A stretch of DNA of 64,000 nt from Betaproteobacteria bacterium (lineage in GTDB: Bacteria; Pseudomonadota; Gammaproteobacteria; Burkholderiales; Burkholderiaceae_C). Location of the stretch: contig CANGHH010000008.1 in the NCBI GenBank assembly GCA_947453725.1, positions 62,001 to 126,000 of the forward strand, in the 5' to 3' direction. The notes under the pieces are model-generated. The model was given only the letters and a program-made list of their open reading frames with translations. It did not search any database and was not told where the DNA came from. A program made the translations under genes and the position numbers. This document shows, piece by piece, positions 24,833-36,729 of this stretch (positions within the stretch are counted from its first letter, which is position 1; each line of letters begins with the position of its first letter).

Positions 24833-25776
24833 AGCGCTCGATCTCGATCTTTGCCGTCTTCGCGCTGGCCTTGGCGGCGGTGCCGCTGGCCGGCGACAAC
24901 TACCTGCTGCAGCAGGCCACATTCGTGGCCATGTACTGCGCGCTGGCGCTGTCGTGGAACCTGATCGGCGGCTACGCCGGCTACCCATCCTTCGCCACGG
25001 CGGCCTTCGTCGGCCTGGGCGCCTACGCCGGGGCCTTGCTGCAGAACGCCGGCCTGCCGATGATCGCGGCCTGGATCGGCGCCACGCTGATCGCCGCGGT
25101 TTTCGCGGCGATGCTGGGCTACGGCCTGCTGCGCATGAAGGGCCATTACTTCGCGGTGGGGTCGATCTCCATCGTCGAGGTGCTGCGCCTGTTGGCCTCG
25201 TCGTGGGCCGACCTGACTGGCGGCGGTGAAGGCCTGAACGTGCCGATCATGCCCGGCGGCCCCGAGTTCGCCGGCCGCGTCTTCCTGTACGCGATGTGGG
25301 CCGTGATGCTGCTGGCCTTCGCCAGCGCGGTCTGGGTCGACCGCAGCCGGCTGGGCTTCGGCCTGCGCTGCATCGAGCAGAACGAAGACGCCGCCGACAT
25401 GGTCGGCGTGCCCGTCACCCGGTACAAGACCGCGGCCTTCACGCTGTCGGCTCTGTTCTGCGGCACGGTGGGCGCGATCTCGGCGTCGTGGGTGTCGTAC
25501 ATCGCGCCGACCGACGCCTTCTCGATCCTGCTGACGCTGAAGGTGCCGGTGATGGTGCTGCTGGGCGGCCCCGGTTCCTTGCTCGGCCCGGTCATCGGCG
25601 CGGCCAGTTTCGTGCTGATCGAGCAGACCGTCTGGTCGCGCTTTCTCGACTACAACCAGGCTGCCTTGGGCATCGTCATCGTGCTGCTGATCTTCTTCCT
25701 GCCGGGCGGCGTGCTCGGCCGGCTGCGCTGGCGCGCCAAGCCGCAGGCGCCGCGCGCCGCAGAGGCCCGGCCATGA
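24829..25776 (+). CDS. livM: HAAT-family ABC transporter permease (LivM type), system 2
   Basis: A 315-residue inner-membrane permease. Its N-terminal helix is followed by ALALSWNLIGGYAGYPSF and FVGLGAYAGALL, the LivM hallmark region, and by the coupling loop CIEQNEDAADMVGV near 185. The C-terminal tail is short and basic and carries no ATPase, in contrast to the fused protein of system 1. Start and stop both overlap neighbours by ATGA, as in a tightly coupled transporter operon. Confidence 0.92.
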   Translation: MKRSISIFAVFALALAAVPLAGDNYLLQQATFVAMYCALALSWNLIGGYAGYPSFATAAFVGLGAYAGALLQNAGLPMIAAWIGATLIAAVFAAMLGYGLLRMKGHYFAVGSISIVEVLRLLASSWADLTGGGEGLNVPIMPGGPEFAGRVFLYAMWAVMLLAFASAVWVDRSRLGFGLRCIEQNEDAADMVGVPVTRYKTAAFTLSALFCGTVGAISASWVSYIAPTDAFSILLTLKVPVMVLLGGPGSLLGPVIGAASFVLIEQTVWSRFLDYNQAALGIVIVLLIFFLPGGVLGRLRWRAKPQAPRAAEARP

Positions 25777-26519
25777 CGGCGCCGCTCTTGCAGGTGCAAG
25801 GCCTGACCAAGCGCTTCGGCGGCGTGGCGGCCGTCAACAACGTCAGTTTCGACCTGGCGCCGGGCCGCATCGTCGGGCTGATCGGCCCCAACGGCGCGGG
25901 CAAGACCACGCTGGTGAACCTGATCACGGGCGTGCACCGCGCCGACAGCGGCAGCCTGCGGTTCGAAGGCCACGACGTGACGCGGCAGCGTCCCTTCGAG
26001 GCCGCCCGGCGCGGCCTGTCGCGCACCTTCCAGATCGTGCAGCCCTTCCCGCGCATGAGCGTGCTGGACAACGTGACCGCCGGCGCGCTGTTCGCCGGCA
26101 ACGCCGCCAGCCCGGCGCAGGCGCGCGAAGACGCGATGGCCCAGCTGCGCTTCGTCGGCCTGCAGGCCCTGGCCGACCAGCCGGCTGCGGCGCTGACGCT
26201 GCCTTCGCGCAAACGCCTGGAGCTGGCGAAATCGCTGGCGATGCGGCCCCGCCTGCTGTTGCTGGACGAGGTCAACGCCGGCCTGAACAGCGCCGAGATC
26301 GGCGCGGCCATCGAACTCATCCGCGCCATCGCGGCGCAGGGCATCACGGTGCTGCTGATCGAACACCTGATGAAGGTGGTCTTCTCGCTCTGCGACGACT
26401 TGCTGGTGCTGCACCACGGCGAGCTCATCGCCCAGGGATCACCGCAAGCCGTGGCCGCCGACCCGAAGGTCATCGAGGCCTACCTGGGCACCAAGTACGC
26501 TGAAAGGATGCGGGCATGA
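25773..26519 (+). CDS. livG: HAAT-family ABC transporter ATP-binding protein (LivG type), system 2
   Basis: A 248-residue ATPase with Walker A GPNGAGKTT near residue 36, Walker B LLLLDEVNAGL, switch His in LIEHLM and the LivG-type insertion RTFQIVQPFPRMSVLDN. The signature segment LTLPSRKRLELAKSL departs from the usual LSGGQ-like form (LPSRKR), as is common in LivG proteins. It pairs with LivF2 on the cytoplasmic face of LivHM. Confidence 0.92.
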   Translation: MTAPLLQVQGLTKRFGGVAAVNNVSFDLAPGRIVGLIGPNGAGKTTLVNLITGVHRADSGSLRFEGHDVTRQRPFEAARRGLSRTFQIVQPFPRMSVLDNVTAGALFAGNAASPAQAREDAMAQLRFVGLQALADQPAAALTLPSRKRLELAKSLAMRPRLLLLDEVNAGLNSAEIGAAIELIRAIAAQGITVLLIEHLMKVVFSLCDDLLVLHHGELIAQGSPQAVAADPKVIEAYLGTKYAERMRA

Positions 26520-27244
26520 ACACGGCTGTCGCACCCTTGCTGCAAGTGCAGGGCCTGCAAGCCGGCTATGGCGACGTGCAGGTGCTGTGGGGCATCGACC
26601 TGCAGGTGCAGGCCGGTGAAATCGCCTGCGTGGTGGGCTCCAACGGGGCCGGCAAGAGCACTTTGCTGCGCACGCTGTCGGGCATGGTGAAGGCGCGGGC
26701 CGGCACGGTGCAGTTCGCCGGCCAGGCCCTCGCCGGTGCTTCTTGCGAGACCATCCTGCGCGCCGGCATCGCCCACGTGCCGGAAGGCCGCCGGCTCTTC
26801 CGCGGCATGTCGGTGCGCGACAACCTGCTGCTCGGCGCCTACCTGCGCCGCGACCTGCGCGCCGACATCCAGAGCGACCTCGACGAGATCTACACCCTCT
26901 TCCCGATCCTGAAGGACCGCCAGAAGCAGGATGCCACCACGCTGTCGGGCGGCGAGCAGCAGATGTGCGCCATCGGCCGCGGCCTGATGTCGCGGCCCCA
27001 GCTGTTGCTGATCGACGAACTGTCGCTGGGCCTGGCGCCGCGCGCGGTGGAGAAGCTGTCGGAATCGCTGCTGGCGATCAACGCCAAGGGCCTGAGCATC
27101 CTGCTCGTCGAGCAGGACGTGTTCACGGCCTTCGAGCTGGCCCAGCATGGCATCGTCATCGAGACCGGGCGCGTGGCCTTCAGCGGGCGCAGCGCCGAGC
27201 TGGCCGACGACCCGCGGGTGCGCGCCGCCTACATGGGGGTTTGA
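26516..27244 (+). CDS. livF: HAAT-family ABC transporter ATP-binding protein (LivF type), system 2
   Basis: A 242-residue ATPase with Walker A GSNGAGKST, signature LSGGEQQMCA and LLIDELSLGL as Walker B (an Asp-Glu-Leu form). The switch residue is Gln in LVEQD. It is the last gene of the plus-strand operon that begins with the GntR regulator. It converges on pgm with a 43-base gap holding a GC-rich hairpin. Confidence 0.92.
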   Translation: MNTAVAPLLQVQGLQAGYGDVQVLWGIDLQVQAGEIACVVGSNGAGKSTLLRTLSGMVKARAGTVQFAGQALAGASCETILRAGIAHVPEGRRLFRGMSVRDNLLLGAYLRRDLRADIQSDLDEIYTLFPILKDRQKQDATTLSGGEQQMCAIGRGLMSRPQLLLIDELSLGLAPRAVEKLSESLLAINAKGLSILLVEQDVFTAFELAQHGIVIETGRVAFSGRSAELADDPRVRAAYMGV

Positions 27245-27258
27245 AAGGCCCATCCCGC

Positions 27259-27276
27259 GGCCAGGCGGGCCTGGCC
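27259..27276. terminator. GC hairpin between convergent livF and pgm
   Basis: GGCCAGGC and GCCTGGCC form a perfect 8-bp inverted repeat (about 7 bp with a 4-base loop). There is no T-run on either side, so a bidirectional transcription barrier is possible but not certain. Confidence 0.3.
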
Positions 27277-27287
27277 TGCGCCGCCGC

Positions 27288-30231
<2,944 letters not shown>

Positions 30232-30324
30232 CGTGTCTCCAGCTGCTGAGGTGGTCCGGGCGGGTTCGCGCTGATCGTGCCGCATCGCGTGCCTGACGCG
30301 CCATCCTTGGCGATGCTTGCGGCA

Positions 30325-30357
30325 GAAATGAAACAGCCCGCGCGGGGGCGGGCTGTG
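30325..30357 (-). terminator. Rho-independent terminator after ferredoxin gene
   Basis: On the minus strand ACAGCCCGC pairs with GCGGGCTGT around a short GC loop, followed by TTTCATTTC. It lies 35 bases past the ferredoxin stop and separates it from glgC. Confidence 0.75.
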
Positions 30358-30391
30358 CAGGGCGGCGGCCGGGCTTCCGGGAAATCCGGCT

Positions 30392-30715
30392 TCAGCGGGC
30401 CAGCTGATCGAGCTTGTCGGCTCTGTCTTTCCAGACTTCGGCGTCCGGCAACGGTGCCTTGCGCTTGGTGATGCTGGGCCAGTTGCGCGCCAGCTCGGCG
30501 TTGAGCTTGATGAACTTCAGCTGCTCGGTCGGCACGTCTTCCTCGGGCAGGATGGCGTTGACCGGGCATTCGGGAATGCACACCGCGCAGTCGATGCATT
30601 CATCGGGGTCGATGACCAGCATGTTCGGGCCCTCGCGGAAACAGTCGACAGGGCAGACATCGACGCAGTCGGTGTACTTGCAGCGGATGCACGATTCGAG
30701 AACGACGTGGGTCAT
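30392..30715 (-). CDS. fdxA: Seven-iron ferredoxin ([3Fe-4S][4Fe-4S])
   Basis: A 107-residue FdxA-type ferredoxin. The first cluster region [18 protein letters not shown] and the second [13 protein letters not shown] carry the seven-iron spacing, in which one Cys of the first motif is not used for the 3Fe cluster. The C-terminal 45 residues form the helical extension usual in proteobacterial FdxA. It transfers electrons in the cytoplasm, and its partner is unknown. It lies 61 bases after the sulfate assimilation operon and could serve sulfite reductase, but similar genes are found next to unrelated neighbours. A terminator follows. Confidence 0.93.
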   Translation of the reverse strand: MTHVVLESCIRCKYTDCVDVCPVDCFREGPNMLVIDPDECIDCAVCIPECPVNAILPEEDVPTEQLKFIKLNAELARNWPSITKRKAPLPDAEVWKDRADKLDQLAR

Positions 30716-30776
30716 GGGCAGGCTCGGTAGGGGACAACGCGGCCGGGGCTTGCACCGGCCACACCAATGTGAAATT

Positions 30777-31565
30777 TTACGATGCCGACAGGGCCCGCTC
30801 GCCGCAAGGGGACAGGGGGGCCTGCGCGGGGCTGGTCGGCGGCGCGACCCGGGCCACTGCGTGGGCACCGGCTCCAACGGTGACGACGGCCGGCCGGCCG
30901 GCGTGCAGCAGCGCAGCGCCGCCCAGTTCGGCCAAGGGGTGGTCGCTGGACAGTCGGTCGGGCCAACCGGCGCGCGAGACCACGCAGACGGCGGTGTCCG
31001 GCGGCCAGCCCGCGGCCTGCAGGCTGCGGCCCAGTGCGGCCAGCTGGCGGCCGGCCATGTAGAAGACTTCGGTGTCGGCGCGCCGACTGGCCTGCGGGTT
31101 GGCGTGCAAGCTGCCGCTGCGCGTCATTGCGGTGCTCAGGCTGACGCTGCGGCCGCTGCCCCGCCGGGTCAGCGGGCGCTGCGTGTCGGCGGCAGCGGCG
31201 ATGGCGGCGGTCACGCCCGGCACCACCTCGCAGGCCACGCCAGCCGCGGCCAGCGCTTGCAGTTCTTCTTCCAGCCGGCCGAAGACGCTGGGGTCACCGC
31301 CCTTCAGGCGCACCACGTGCTGCACCCGCTGCGCCCAGTGGACCAGCATCGCGTCGATGGTGGCCTGGCCGGTTGAATCGCAGAAGCCGCGCTTGCCGAC
31401 GTCGATCCATGTCGCCTGCGGCGCCAGCTCGCGCAGCGCCGGGTCGGTCAGCGCGTCGAACAGCACCACCTCGGCCTGCGCCAGGCGACGCGCGCCGCGC
31501 ACCGTGATCAGGTCGGCGGCGCCGGGGCCGGCGCCGATGAACACCACCCGGCCGAGAGGTTTCAT
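30777..31565 (-). CDS. cobA: Uroporphyrinogen-III C-methyltransferase
   Basis: A 262-residue SAM-dependent methyltransferase of the SUMT type that makes precorrin-2, the first step from uroporphyrinogen III to siroheme. Motifs are [21 protein letters not shown] at the N-terminus (family region 1), [14 protein letters not shown] near 87, [13 protein letters not shown] near 113 and RPAVVTVG near the end. It has no CysG oxidase/ferrochelatase domain, so siroheme completion needs another gene. ATG overlaps the cysN stop as ATGA, placing it last in the sulfur operon, where it supplies cofactor for the CysI sulfite reductase. The C-terminal 25 residues are unusual and Pro/Ala-rich. Confidence 0.92.
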   Translation of the reverse strand: MKPLGRVVFIGAGPGAADLITVRGARRLAQAEVVLFDALTDPALRELAPQATWIDVGKRGFCDSTGQATIDAMLVHWAQRVQHVVRLKGGDPSVFGRLEEELQALAAAGVACEVVPGVTAAIAAAADTQRPLTRRGSGRSVSLSTAMTRSGSLHANPQASRRADTEVFYMAGRQLAALGRSLQAAGWPPDTAVCVVSRAGWPDRLSSDHPLAELGGAALLHAGRPAVVTVGAGAHAVARVAPPTSPAQAPLSPCGERALSAS

Positions 31566-32917
31566 TTCACCAGCAGCGCGCCGCTGGTGCGGTGGCTGGC
31601 GGGGTCGACGACGATCAGCGCGCCGCCGACGCGGTTGTCGGCGTAGGGCGCCAGCGGCAGCGGCTGCTGCAACTCGAAGACCACGTCGCCGATCTCGTTG
31701 ACCGCCAGCTGATCGGCCGGCTGCGGCTGCAGCGTGTGGATGTCGAGCCGGTCGACGATGCGCAGCAGGCGGGCCTGCACCCAGCGGTTGCCGTGGCGCA
31801 CCAGGTATTTGCGGCCCGGCGTGGCAGCTTCGGTGTCCAGCCAGGCCAGCGTCGCGGTGAAGCTGCGCACCGGCTGCAGCGTGTCGGGCGTGGCCAGCCA
31901 GTCGCCGCGAGAAATGTCCAGCTGGCGGTCGAGCACCACGCCGGCCGATTGCCCCGCGCTGGCTTGCGACACCACTTCGCCGGCGCGGCGCAGTGCGGCC
32001 ACCACGGCGCGTTCGCCGCTCGGGAAGACCTGCAGCGCGTCGCCGACGCGCAGTGCGCCCTGATTGATGCGGCCCCACAGCACGCGCGGCTGCTCCCCGG
32101 TGCCGCTGCCCTGGCGGGCCACGTACTGCACCGGCAGGCTGAAAGCCCCGGTGTCGAGTTCGGCGGTGGACGGCAGCTGTTCCAGCAGTTGCAGCAGCGA
32201 CGGGCCGCGGTACCAGTCCACGTCCAGCGGCACGGTGACGTTGTCGCCGCGCAGCGCCGACACCGGCACCGTGCCGGCGACGGTCAAGCCGGCTTTGGCG
32301 GCGAAGGCCGCCAGCGCTTCGGCGACGGCGGCGAAGGCCGGGCCGGGGTCGGCCAGGGCGTCGAGCTTGTTGACCGCGAACACGATGCTGGGCACACGCA
32401 GCAGCTGCGCCAGCAGGGTGTGGCGTCGGGTTTGCGGAAGCAGCTCGACCAGTCGATCTGCGGGCGGCAGCAACAAGTTGGTCGCCCGCGACAGGTCGAG
32501 CTTGGTGATGTCGACCAGCACCACGGCGGCGTCGCTGCCGGCTGCCGCGGTGACCATGTTGCGCGTGTACTGCTCGTGGCCAGGCGCGTCGGCGATGATG
32601 AACTTGCGTGCCGGCGTCGCGAAGTAGCGGTAGGCCACGTCGATGGTGATGCCCTGTTCGCGCTCGGCCTCCAGGCCGTCGGTCAGCAGGCTCAGGTCGA
32701 AGTCGGGACCACCCGCTGCCTGCGGTGCACCGGCACCGGCACCGCGGGCGGCGCGCGCCTGCAGGTTGTCCAGCTGGTCGGCCAGGATGGCGCGGCTGTC
32801 GTAGAGCAGGCGCCCGATCAGCGTGCTCTTGCCGTCATCGACGCTGCCGGCGGTCAGGAAACGCAGCGCCGGGCGGTGGGCCAGCACGGGCGCGGTTTGC
32901 AGGGCTTGAGCAGACAT
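31562..32917 (-). CDS. cysN: Sulfate adenylyltransferase large (GTPase) subunit
   Basis: A 451-residue GTPase subunit of ATP sulfurylase, which activates sulfate to APS with CysD. G-domain motifs are GSVDDGKSTLIGRLL near residue 25, DAPGHEQYTRN (G3) near 105, NKLD (G4) near 163, and SALRG near 198. EF-Tu-like domains 2 and 3 follow. There is no C-terminal CysC kinase domain. That fits an organism that reduces APS directly, as the CysH type here suggests. Its ATG shares one base with the cysD stop (TGATG). Confidence 0.94.
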   Translation of the reverse strand: MSAQALQTAPVLAHRPALRFLTAGSVDDGKSTLIGRLLYDSRAILADQLDNLQARAARGAGAGAPQAAGGPDFDLSLLTDGLEAEREQGITIDVAYRYFATPARKFIIADAPGHEQYTRNMVTAAAGSDAAVVLVDITKLDLSRATNLLLPPADRLVELLPQTRRHTLLAQLLRVPSIVFAVNKLDALADPGPAFAAVAEALAAFAAKAGLTVAGTVPVSALRGDNVTVPLDVDWYRGPSLLQLLEQLPSTAELDTGAFSLPVQYVARQGSGTGEQPRVLWGRINQGALRVGDALQVFPSGERAVVAALRRAGEVVSQASAGQSAGVVLDRQLDISRGDWLATPDTLQPVRSFTATLAWLDTEAATPGRKYLVRHGNRWVQARLLRIVDRLDIHTLQPQPADQLAVNEIGDVVFELQQPLPLAPYADNRVGGALIVVDPASHRTSGALLVK

Positions 32918-33876
32918 CAGAAATATCCTTCCTTCTTGCGCCGTTCCATCGAAGCTTCGGAACTGCGGTCGTCCATGCGCGTCGCGCCGCGTTCGCTGAC
33001 CGTCACGGTCAGGGTTTCGGCGACGATGTCGACGGCGGTCATCGCGCTGCTTTCCACCGGGCAGGTGCAGGTCATGTCGCCGACGGTGCGAAAGCGCACC
33101 GGCACGGTTTCGACCACCTCGCCGGCCTGCGGTGGCGTCACCGCCGTCACCGGCACCAGCAGCCCCTTGCGGCGTACCACCGCCCGGTCGTGGCTGTAGT
33201 ACAGGCCGGGCAGCGGGATGCCTTCGCGTGCCAGGTAGAGCCAGACGTCGAGCTCGGTCCAGTTGCTGATCGGGAAGGCGCGGAAATGCTCGCCGGGGTG
33301 GATGCGCGTGTTGAACAGCGTCCACAGTTCGGGGCGCTGTTCCTTCGGCTGCCACTGGCCGAAGCTGTCGCGGTGGCTGAAGATGCGCTCTTTGGCGCGC
33401 GCCTTCTCCTCGTCGCGCCGCGCGCCGCCGATCAGGCAGTCGTAGCGGTTTTCCTCGATCGCTTCGAGCAGCGCGACGGTCTGGTGGCCGTTGCGGCTTT
33501 CCAGCGGGTGCGCCAGACGCACGGTGCCGCGGCGCATGCTGTCCTCGACGCTGCCGACGACCAGGCGTTCACCCATCTCGGCGACGCGGCGGTCCCGGAA
33601 TTCGATGACCTCGGGGAAATTGTGGCCGGTGTCGACGTGCAGCAGCGGGAAAGGCAGTTGGCCGCTGAAGGTCTGGCCGCTGACGTGGTTCTTGAAGGCC
33701 TTCTCGGCCAGCCGCAGCACGACGCAGGAATCCTTGCCCCCGCTGAACAGCAGGGCCGGTCGCTCGAAGCTGGCCGCCACTTCGCGCAGGATGAAGATGG
33801 CTTCCTCTTCCAGCCCGTCGAGGTGGGCGTGGTCCAGGCCGGGCAACAGGCGGGCCAGGGTGTTCTGCGCGTTCAT
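32917..33876 (-). CDS. cysD: Sulfate adenylyltransferase small subunit
   Basis: A 319-residue PP-loop protein that forms APS from ATP and sulfate with CysN. SGGKDSCVVLRLAEKAF is the PP-loop near residue 44. LLHVDTGHNFPEVIEFRD, GARRDEEKARAKERIFS and the C-terminal RFRTVGDMTCTCPVES are hallmarks of CysD. ATG overlaps the cysH stop (ATGA). The order cysH–cysD–cysN with overlaps means fixed stoichiometric production. Confidence 0.96.
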   Translation of the reverse strand: MNAQNTLARLLPGLDHAHLDGLEEEAIFILREVAASFERPALLFSGGKDSCVVLRLAEKAFKNHVSGQTFSGQLPFPLLHVDTGHNFPEVIEFRDRRVAEMGERLVVGSVEDSMRRGTVRLAHPLESRNGHQTVALLEAIEENRYDCLIGGARRDEEKARAKERIFSHRDSFGQWQPKEQRPELWTLFNTRIHPGEHFRAFPISNWTELDVWLYLAREGIPLPGLYYSHDRAVVRRKGLLVPVTAVTPPQAGEVVETVPVRFRTVGDMTCTCPVESSAMTAVDIVAETLTVTVSERGATRMDDRSSEASMERRKKEGYF

Positions 33877-34622
33877 GCGTTTTCTTTCTGTGCGGGGCTT
33901 GGGCGGCTCGTGCTGGCGTGCAGTCCGCATTCCTTGGCGTCTTCCTGTTCCCACCACCAGCGGCCGGCGCGGAAGTCTTCGCCGAGCGCGACGGCGCGGG
34001 TGCAGGGCTCGCAGCCGATGCTGGGGAAGAAGGCGTCGTGCAGCGGGTTGTAGGGCACGTCGTGCTGCTCGACGTGGTGCCACACGTCGGCCTGGCTCCA
34101 GTCGGCCAGCGGGCTGTACTTGGTGCGGCCCTGTTCGTCGATGGATTCGAAAGCCACCTCGGCGCGTGCGCCCGACTGTTCGCGGCGCAGGCCGGTGACC
34201 CAGGCGCTGCGGCCTGCCAGCAGACGGGCCAGTGGTTCCAGCTTGCGCAGCGCGCAGCAGGCCTTGCGCAATTCGATGCTCTGCCGCATCGCCAGCTCGC
34301 CGTGCTCGCGCACGAACTGAAGCGCCTGTCCGGCCTGCGGCAGCCAACGTTCGACCTGCAGCCCGTAGCGCTGCTCCAGCCGCGGGATCAGCGCCAGCGT
34401 TTCGGCGTGCAGGCGGCCAGTTTCCAGCGTCGCCAGTGCGATCGGCAGCCGGTGGCGGGCGATCAGGTCGGCCAGCACCATGTCCTCGACGCCCAGGCTG
34501 GTCGTCAGCACGACGCGGCCGGGGTGCGCCGCCGCAGCGGCCTGGAGCACGGCCACGGCGGATGCGACGCGTTCTTCGTAGCCCGGCCTGGCGCGGGCGT
34601 AGAGCTCGATGGCGGTGCTCAA
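33873..34622 (-). CDS. cysH: Adenylylsulfate (APS) reductase, iron-sulfur type
   Basis: A 249-residue reductase of the CysH family. The substrate loop TTSLGVEDMVLAD is near residue 44. Two Cys pairs, KACCALRK (about 134) and GCEPC (about 215), form the [4Fe-4S] site diagnostic of APS reductases rather than PAPS-only enzymes. The C-terminal ECGLH carries the catalytic Cys. The start is a TTG at 34622 overlapping the upstream TGA as TTGA; no ATG or GTG lies in a plausible place, so TTG is the best reading. The product, sulfite, goes to CysI. Confidence 0.93.
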   Translation of the reverse strand: MSTAIELYARARPGYEERVASAVAVLQAAAAAHPGRVVLTTSLGVEDMVLADLIARHRLPIALATLETGRLHAETLALIPRLEQRYGLQVERWLPQAGQALQFVREHGELAMRQSIELRKACCALRKLEPLARLLAGRSAWVTGLRREQSGARAEVAFESIDEQGRTKYSPLADWSQADVWHHVEQHDVPYNPLHDAFFPSIGCEPCTRAVALGEDFRAGRWWWEQEDAKECGLHASTSRPSPAQKENA

Positions 34623-35005
34623 GGTGCGACCTCGGGGGCGGCTGTCCGTTCCGGTGCGCGCTCGGGCGGCACGGTCTGGTAATGCTGGTCGAAGTAGCCC
34701 AGCGCGCGCCGGGCGGTTTCCAGCCGCTGGTCGGCACGCAGCTGCACGGCGTCGAAACCGCAGCGGCGCAGCAGCGGCAGCATGTCGGCCAGGACCTCGC
34801 CAGTGGCGCGGATTTCGCCCTGATAGCGCAGCCGCGCGCGCAGCAGAACCGCTTGCGAATAGGCGCGGCCGTCGGTCCATTTCGGGAACTGCAAGACCAG
34901 CACGGGGTGACGCTGGATCTCCTCGGCGCGGGCCAGCAGGTCGGCGTCGTTGTCGAGCAGCAGGGCGCCTTCGGGGAGCGCGTCCTGGGTGGCGATGAAT
35001 TGCAT
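34619..35005 (-). CDS. DUF934 family protein in sulfur operon
   Basis: A 128-residue cytoplasmic protein of the DUF934 family, found almost always between cysI and cysH in proteobacteria and sometimes called an oxidoreductase without proof. It has the family sequence VLVLQFPKWTDGRAYSQA and LLRARLRYQGEIRATGEVL. No cofactor motif is visible. It lies 14 bases after cysI and its stop overlaps the cysH TTG. A helper role in sulfite or APS reduction is inferred from place only. Confidence 0.88.
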   Translation of the reverse strand: MQFIATQDALPEGALLLDNDADLLARAEEIQRHPVLVLQFPKWTDGRAYSQAVLLRARLRYQGEIRATGEVLADMLPLLRRCGFDAVQLRADQRLETARRALGYFDQHYQTVPPERAPERTAAPEVAP

Positions 35006-35019
35006 GCGGCGCTCCAGGT

Positions 35020-36729
35020 TCAGGCCACGGTGGCGGTGCTGCGGCGCACAGCGTCGGCCGCGTGGCGGAAGGGCAGGCTGCCTAGGCGGCGTGCCGTGTC
35101 GATGAAGCGCTCGCCGGCCTGGCGGTCGCGCAGGTAGGTGGCGATCACGGCGTCGATGACGTCGGGCACCTCGTCGGCCGCGAACGAAGGGCCGATGACC
35201 TTGCCGGCCAGCGGCGCGCCGCTGAGCGTGCTGCCGTCAGACCCGGCCACCGAAATCTGGTACCACTCGCGGCCGTCCTTGTCGACGCCCAGCACGCCGA
35301 TGTGGCCGCTGTGGTGGTGGCCGCAGCTGTTGATGCAGCCGCTGATGTGCAGGTCGATGTCGCCGATGTCGTGCAGCTCGTCCAGGTCGTCGAAACGCTC
35401 GGTGATGGCCGCCGCAATGGGGATGGAGCGGGCATTGGCCAGCGCGCACAAATCGCCGCCGGGGCAGGCGATCAGGTCGGTCAGCAGGCCGATGTTGGGC
35501 GTCGCGAAGCCGTCTTCGCGGGCGTCCAGCCACAGCGCGCGCAAATCGCTTTCGCGGACCCAGGGCAACAGCAGATTTTGGTCGTGCGTCACGCGCATCT
35601 CGCCCTGGCTGTAACGCTCGGCCAGCGCGGCGGCGGCGTCCATCTGGTCGGCGGTCACATCACCGGGCGGCAGGCCAGGGCGCTTCAGCGACAGCGTCAC
35701 CGCACGCAAGCCCGGCAGGCGGTGGGGCAGCACATTGCGTTCGAGCCAGCGCTTGTAGGCCGGCAGCGCTTCGCCAGCCGCTTGGGCCGCTGCGCCAGTG
35801 GCGAGCACCGGGTCTTTGAAGCCGGCCGACACGCGGTCGAGTTCGGCCTGCGGGATCAAGGGCGTCACGCCGTCGGCCAGCAGGGCGTCGAATTCGCGGT
35901 TGACGGCATCGACGAAGCCCTGGCCCTCGGCCTTGACCAGGATCTTGATGCGCGCCTTGTAGAGGTTGTCGCGCCGGCCGTAGAGGTTGTAGACGCGAAC
36001 GACGGCTTCGATGTAGACGAGGATCTGCTGCCAGGGCACGAAACTGCGGAACAGCGTGGCGATCACGGGCGTGCGGCCCATGCCGCCGCCCACGGCGACC
36101 CGGAAGCCGACCTCGCCGGCTGCATTGCGGTGCAGCTTCAGGCCGATGTCGTGCCAGTCGGTGGCGGCGCGGTCCTCGCGGGCGCCGGTCACGGCCAGCT
36201 TGAACTTGCGCGGCAGGAAGGCGAATTCCGGGTGCAGCGTGCTCCACTGGCGCAGGATTTCGCAGTAGGGCCGCGGGTCGACCTCTTCGTCCGGCGCGAT
36301 GCCGGCCAGCGCGTCGCTGGTGATGTTGCGGATGCAGTTGCCGCTGGTCTGGATGCCGTGCATGTCGACCTCGGCCAGCAGGTCCATCACGTCGGCGGAC
36401 TGGTCGAGCGGGATCCAGTTGAACTGCAGGTTCTGGCGCGTCGTGAAGTGGCCGAAGCCGCCGCGCGCCGTCGCCTGGCCGGCGTCCTGCAGGTCGTGTT
36501 CGCGGGCGATGCGCGCCAGCTGGCGCAACTGCCGGCTGTTCAGTTCGCCGTAGGGCACGGCGACGCGCAGCATCGGCGCATGGCGCTGCACGTACCAGCC
36601 GTTCTGCAGGCGCAGCGGCTTGAATTCCTCGCCGCCCAGTTCACCGGCCAGATGGCGCTGCAGCTGGTCGCGGTACTGCGCGGCGCGGGCGCGGACGAAG
36701 TGGCGGTCGAAATCGGTGTAGGCGTACAT
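35020..36729 (-). CDS. cysI: Sulfite reductase hemoprotein subunit
   Basis: A 569-residue siroheme enzyme of the nitrite/sulfite reductase family that reduces sulfite to sulfide. Two homologous halves are visible; RQNLQFNWI in the first half contributes to substrate binding. Siroheme/[4Fe-4S] ligands are in ACPGGDLCALA near 428 and SGCINSCGHHHSGHIG near 470. There is no flavin domain and no cysJ next to it; an external donor, possibly a ferredoxin, is likely. It is the first gene of the minus-strand operon. The 159-base upstream gap is AT-rich for this genome and would hold the promoter and the site of a CysB-type activator. Confidence 0.94.
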   Translation of the reverse strand: MYAYTDFDRHFVRARAAQYRDQLQRHLAGELGGEEFKPLRLQNGWYVQRHAPMLRVAVPYGELNSRQLRQLARIAREHDLQDAGQATARGGFGHFTTRQNLQFNWIPLDQSADVMDLLAEVDMHGIQTSGNCIRNITSDALAGIAPDEEVDPRPYCEILRQWSTLHPEFAFLPRKFKLAVTGAREDRAATDWHDIGLKLHRNAAGEVGFRVAVGGGMGRTPVIATLFRSFVPWQQILVYIEAVVRVYNLYGRRDNLYKARIKILVKAEGQGFVDAVNREFDALLADGVTPLIPQAELDRVSAGFKDPVLATGAAAQAAGEALPAYKRWLERNVLPHRLPGLRAVTLSLKRPGLPPGDVTADQMDAAAALAERYSQGEMRVTHDQNLLLPWVRESDLRALWLDAREDGFATPNIGLLTDLIACPGGDLCALANARSIPIAAAITERFDDLDELHDIGDIDLHISGCINSCGHHHSGHIGVLGVDKDGREWYQISVAGSDGSTLSGAPLAGKVIGPSFAADEVPDVIDAVIATYLRDRQAGERFIDTARRLGSLPFRHAADAVRRSTATVA

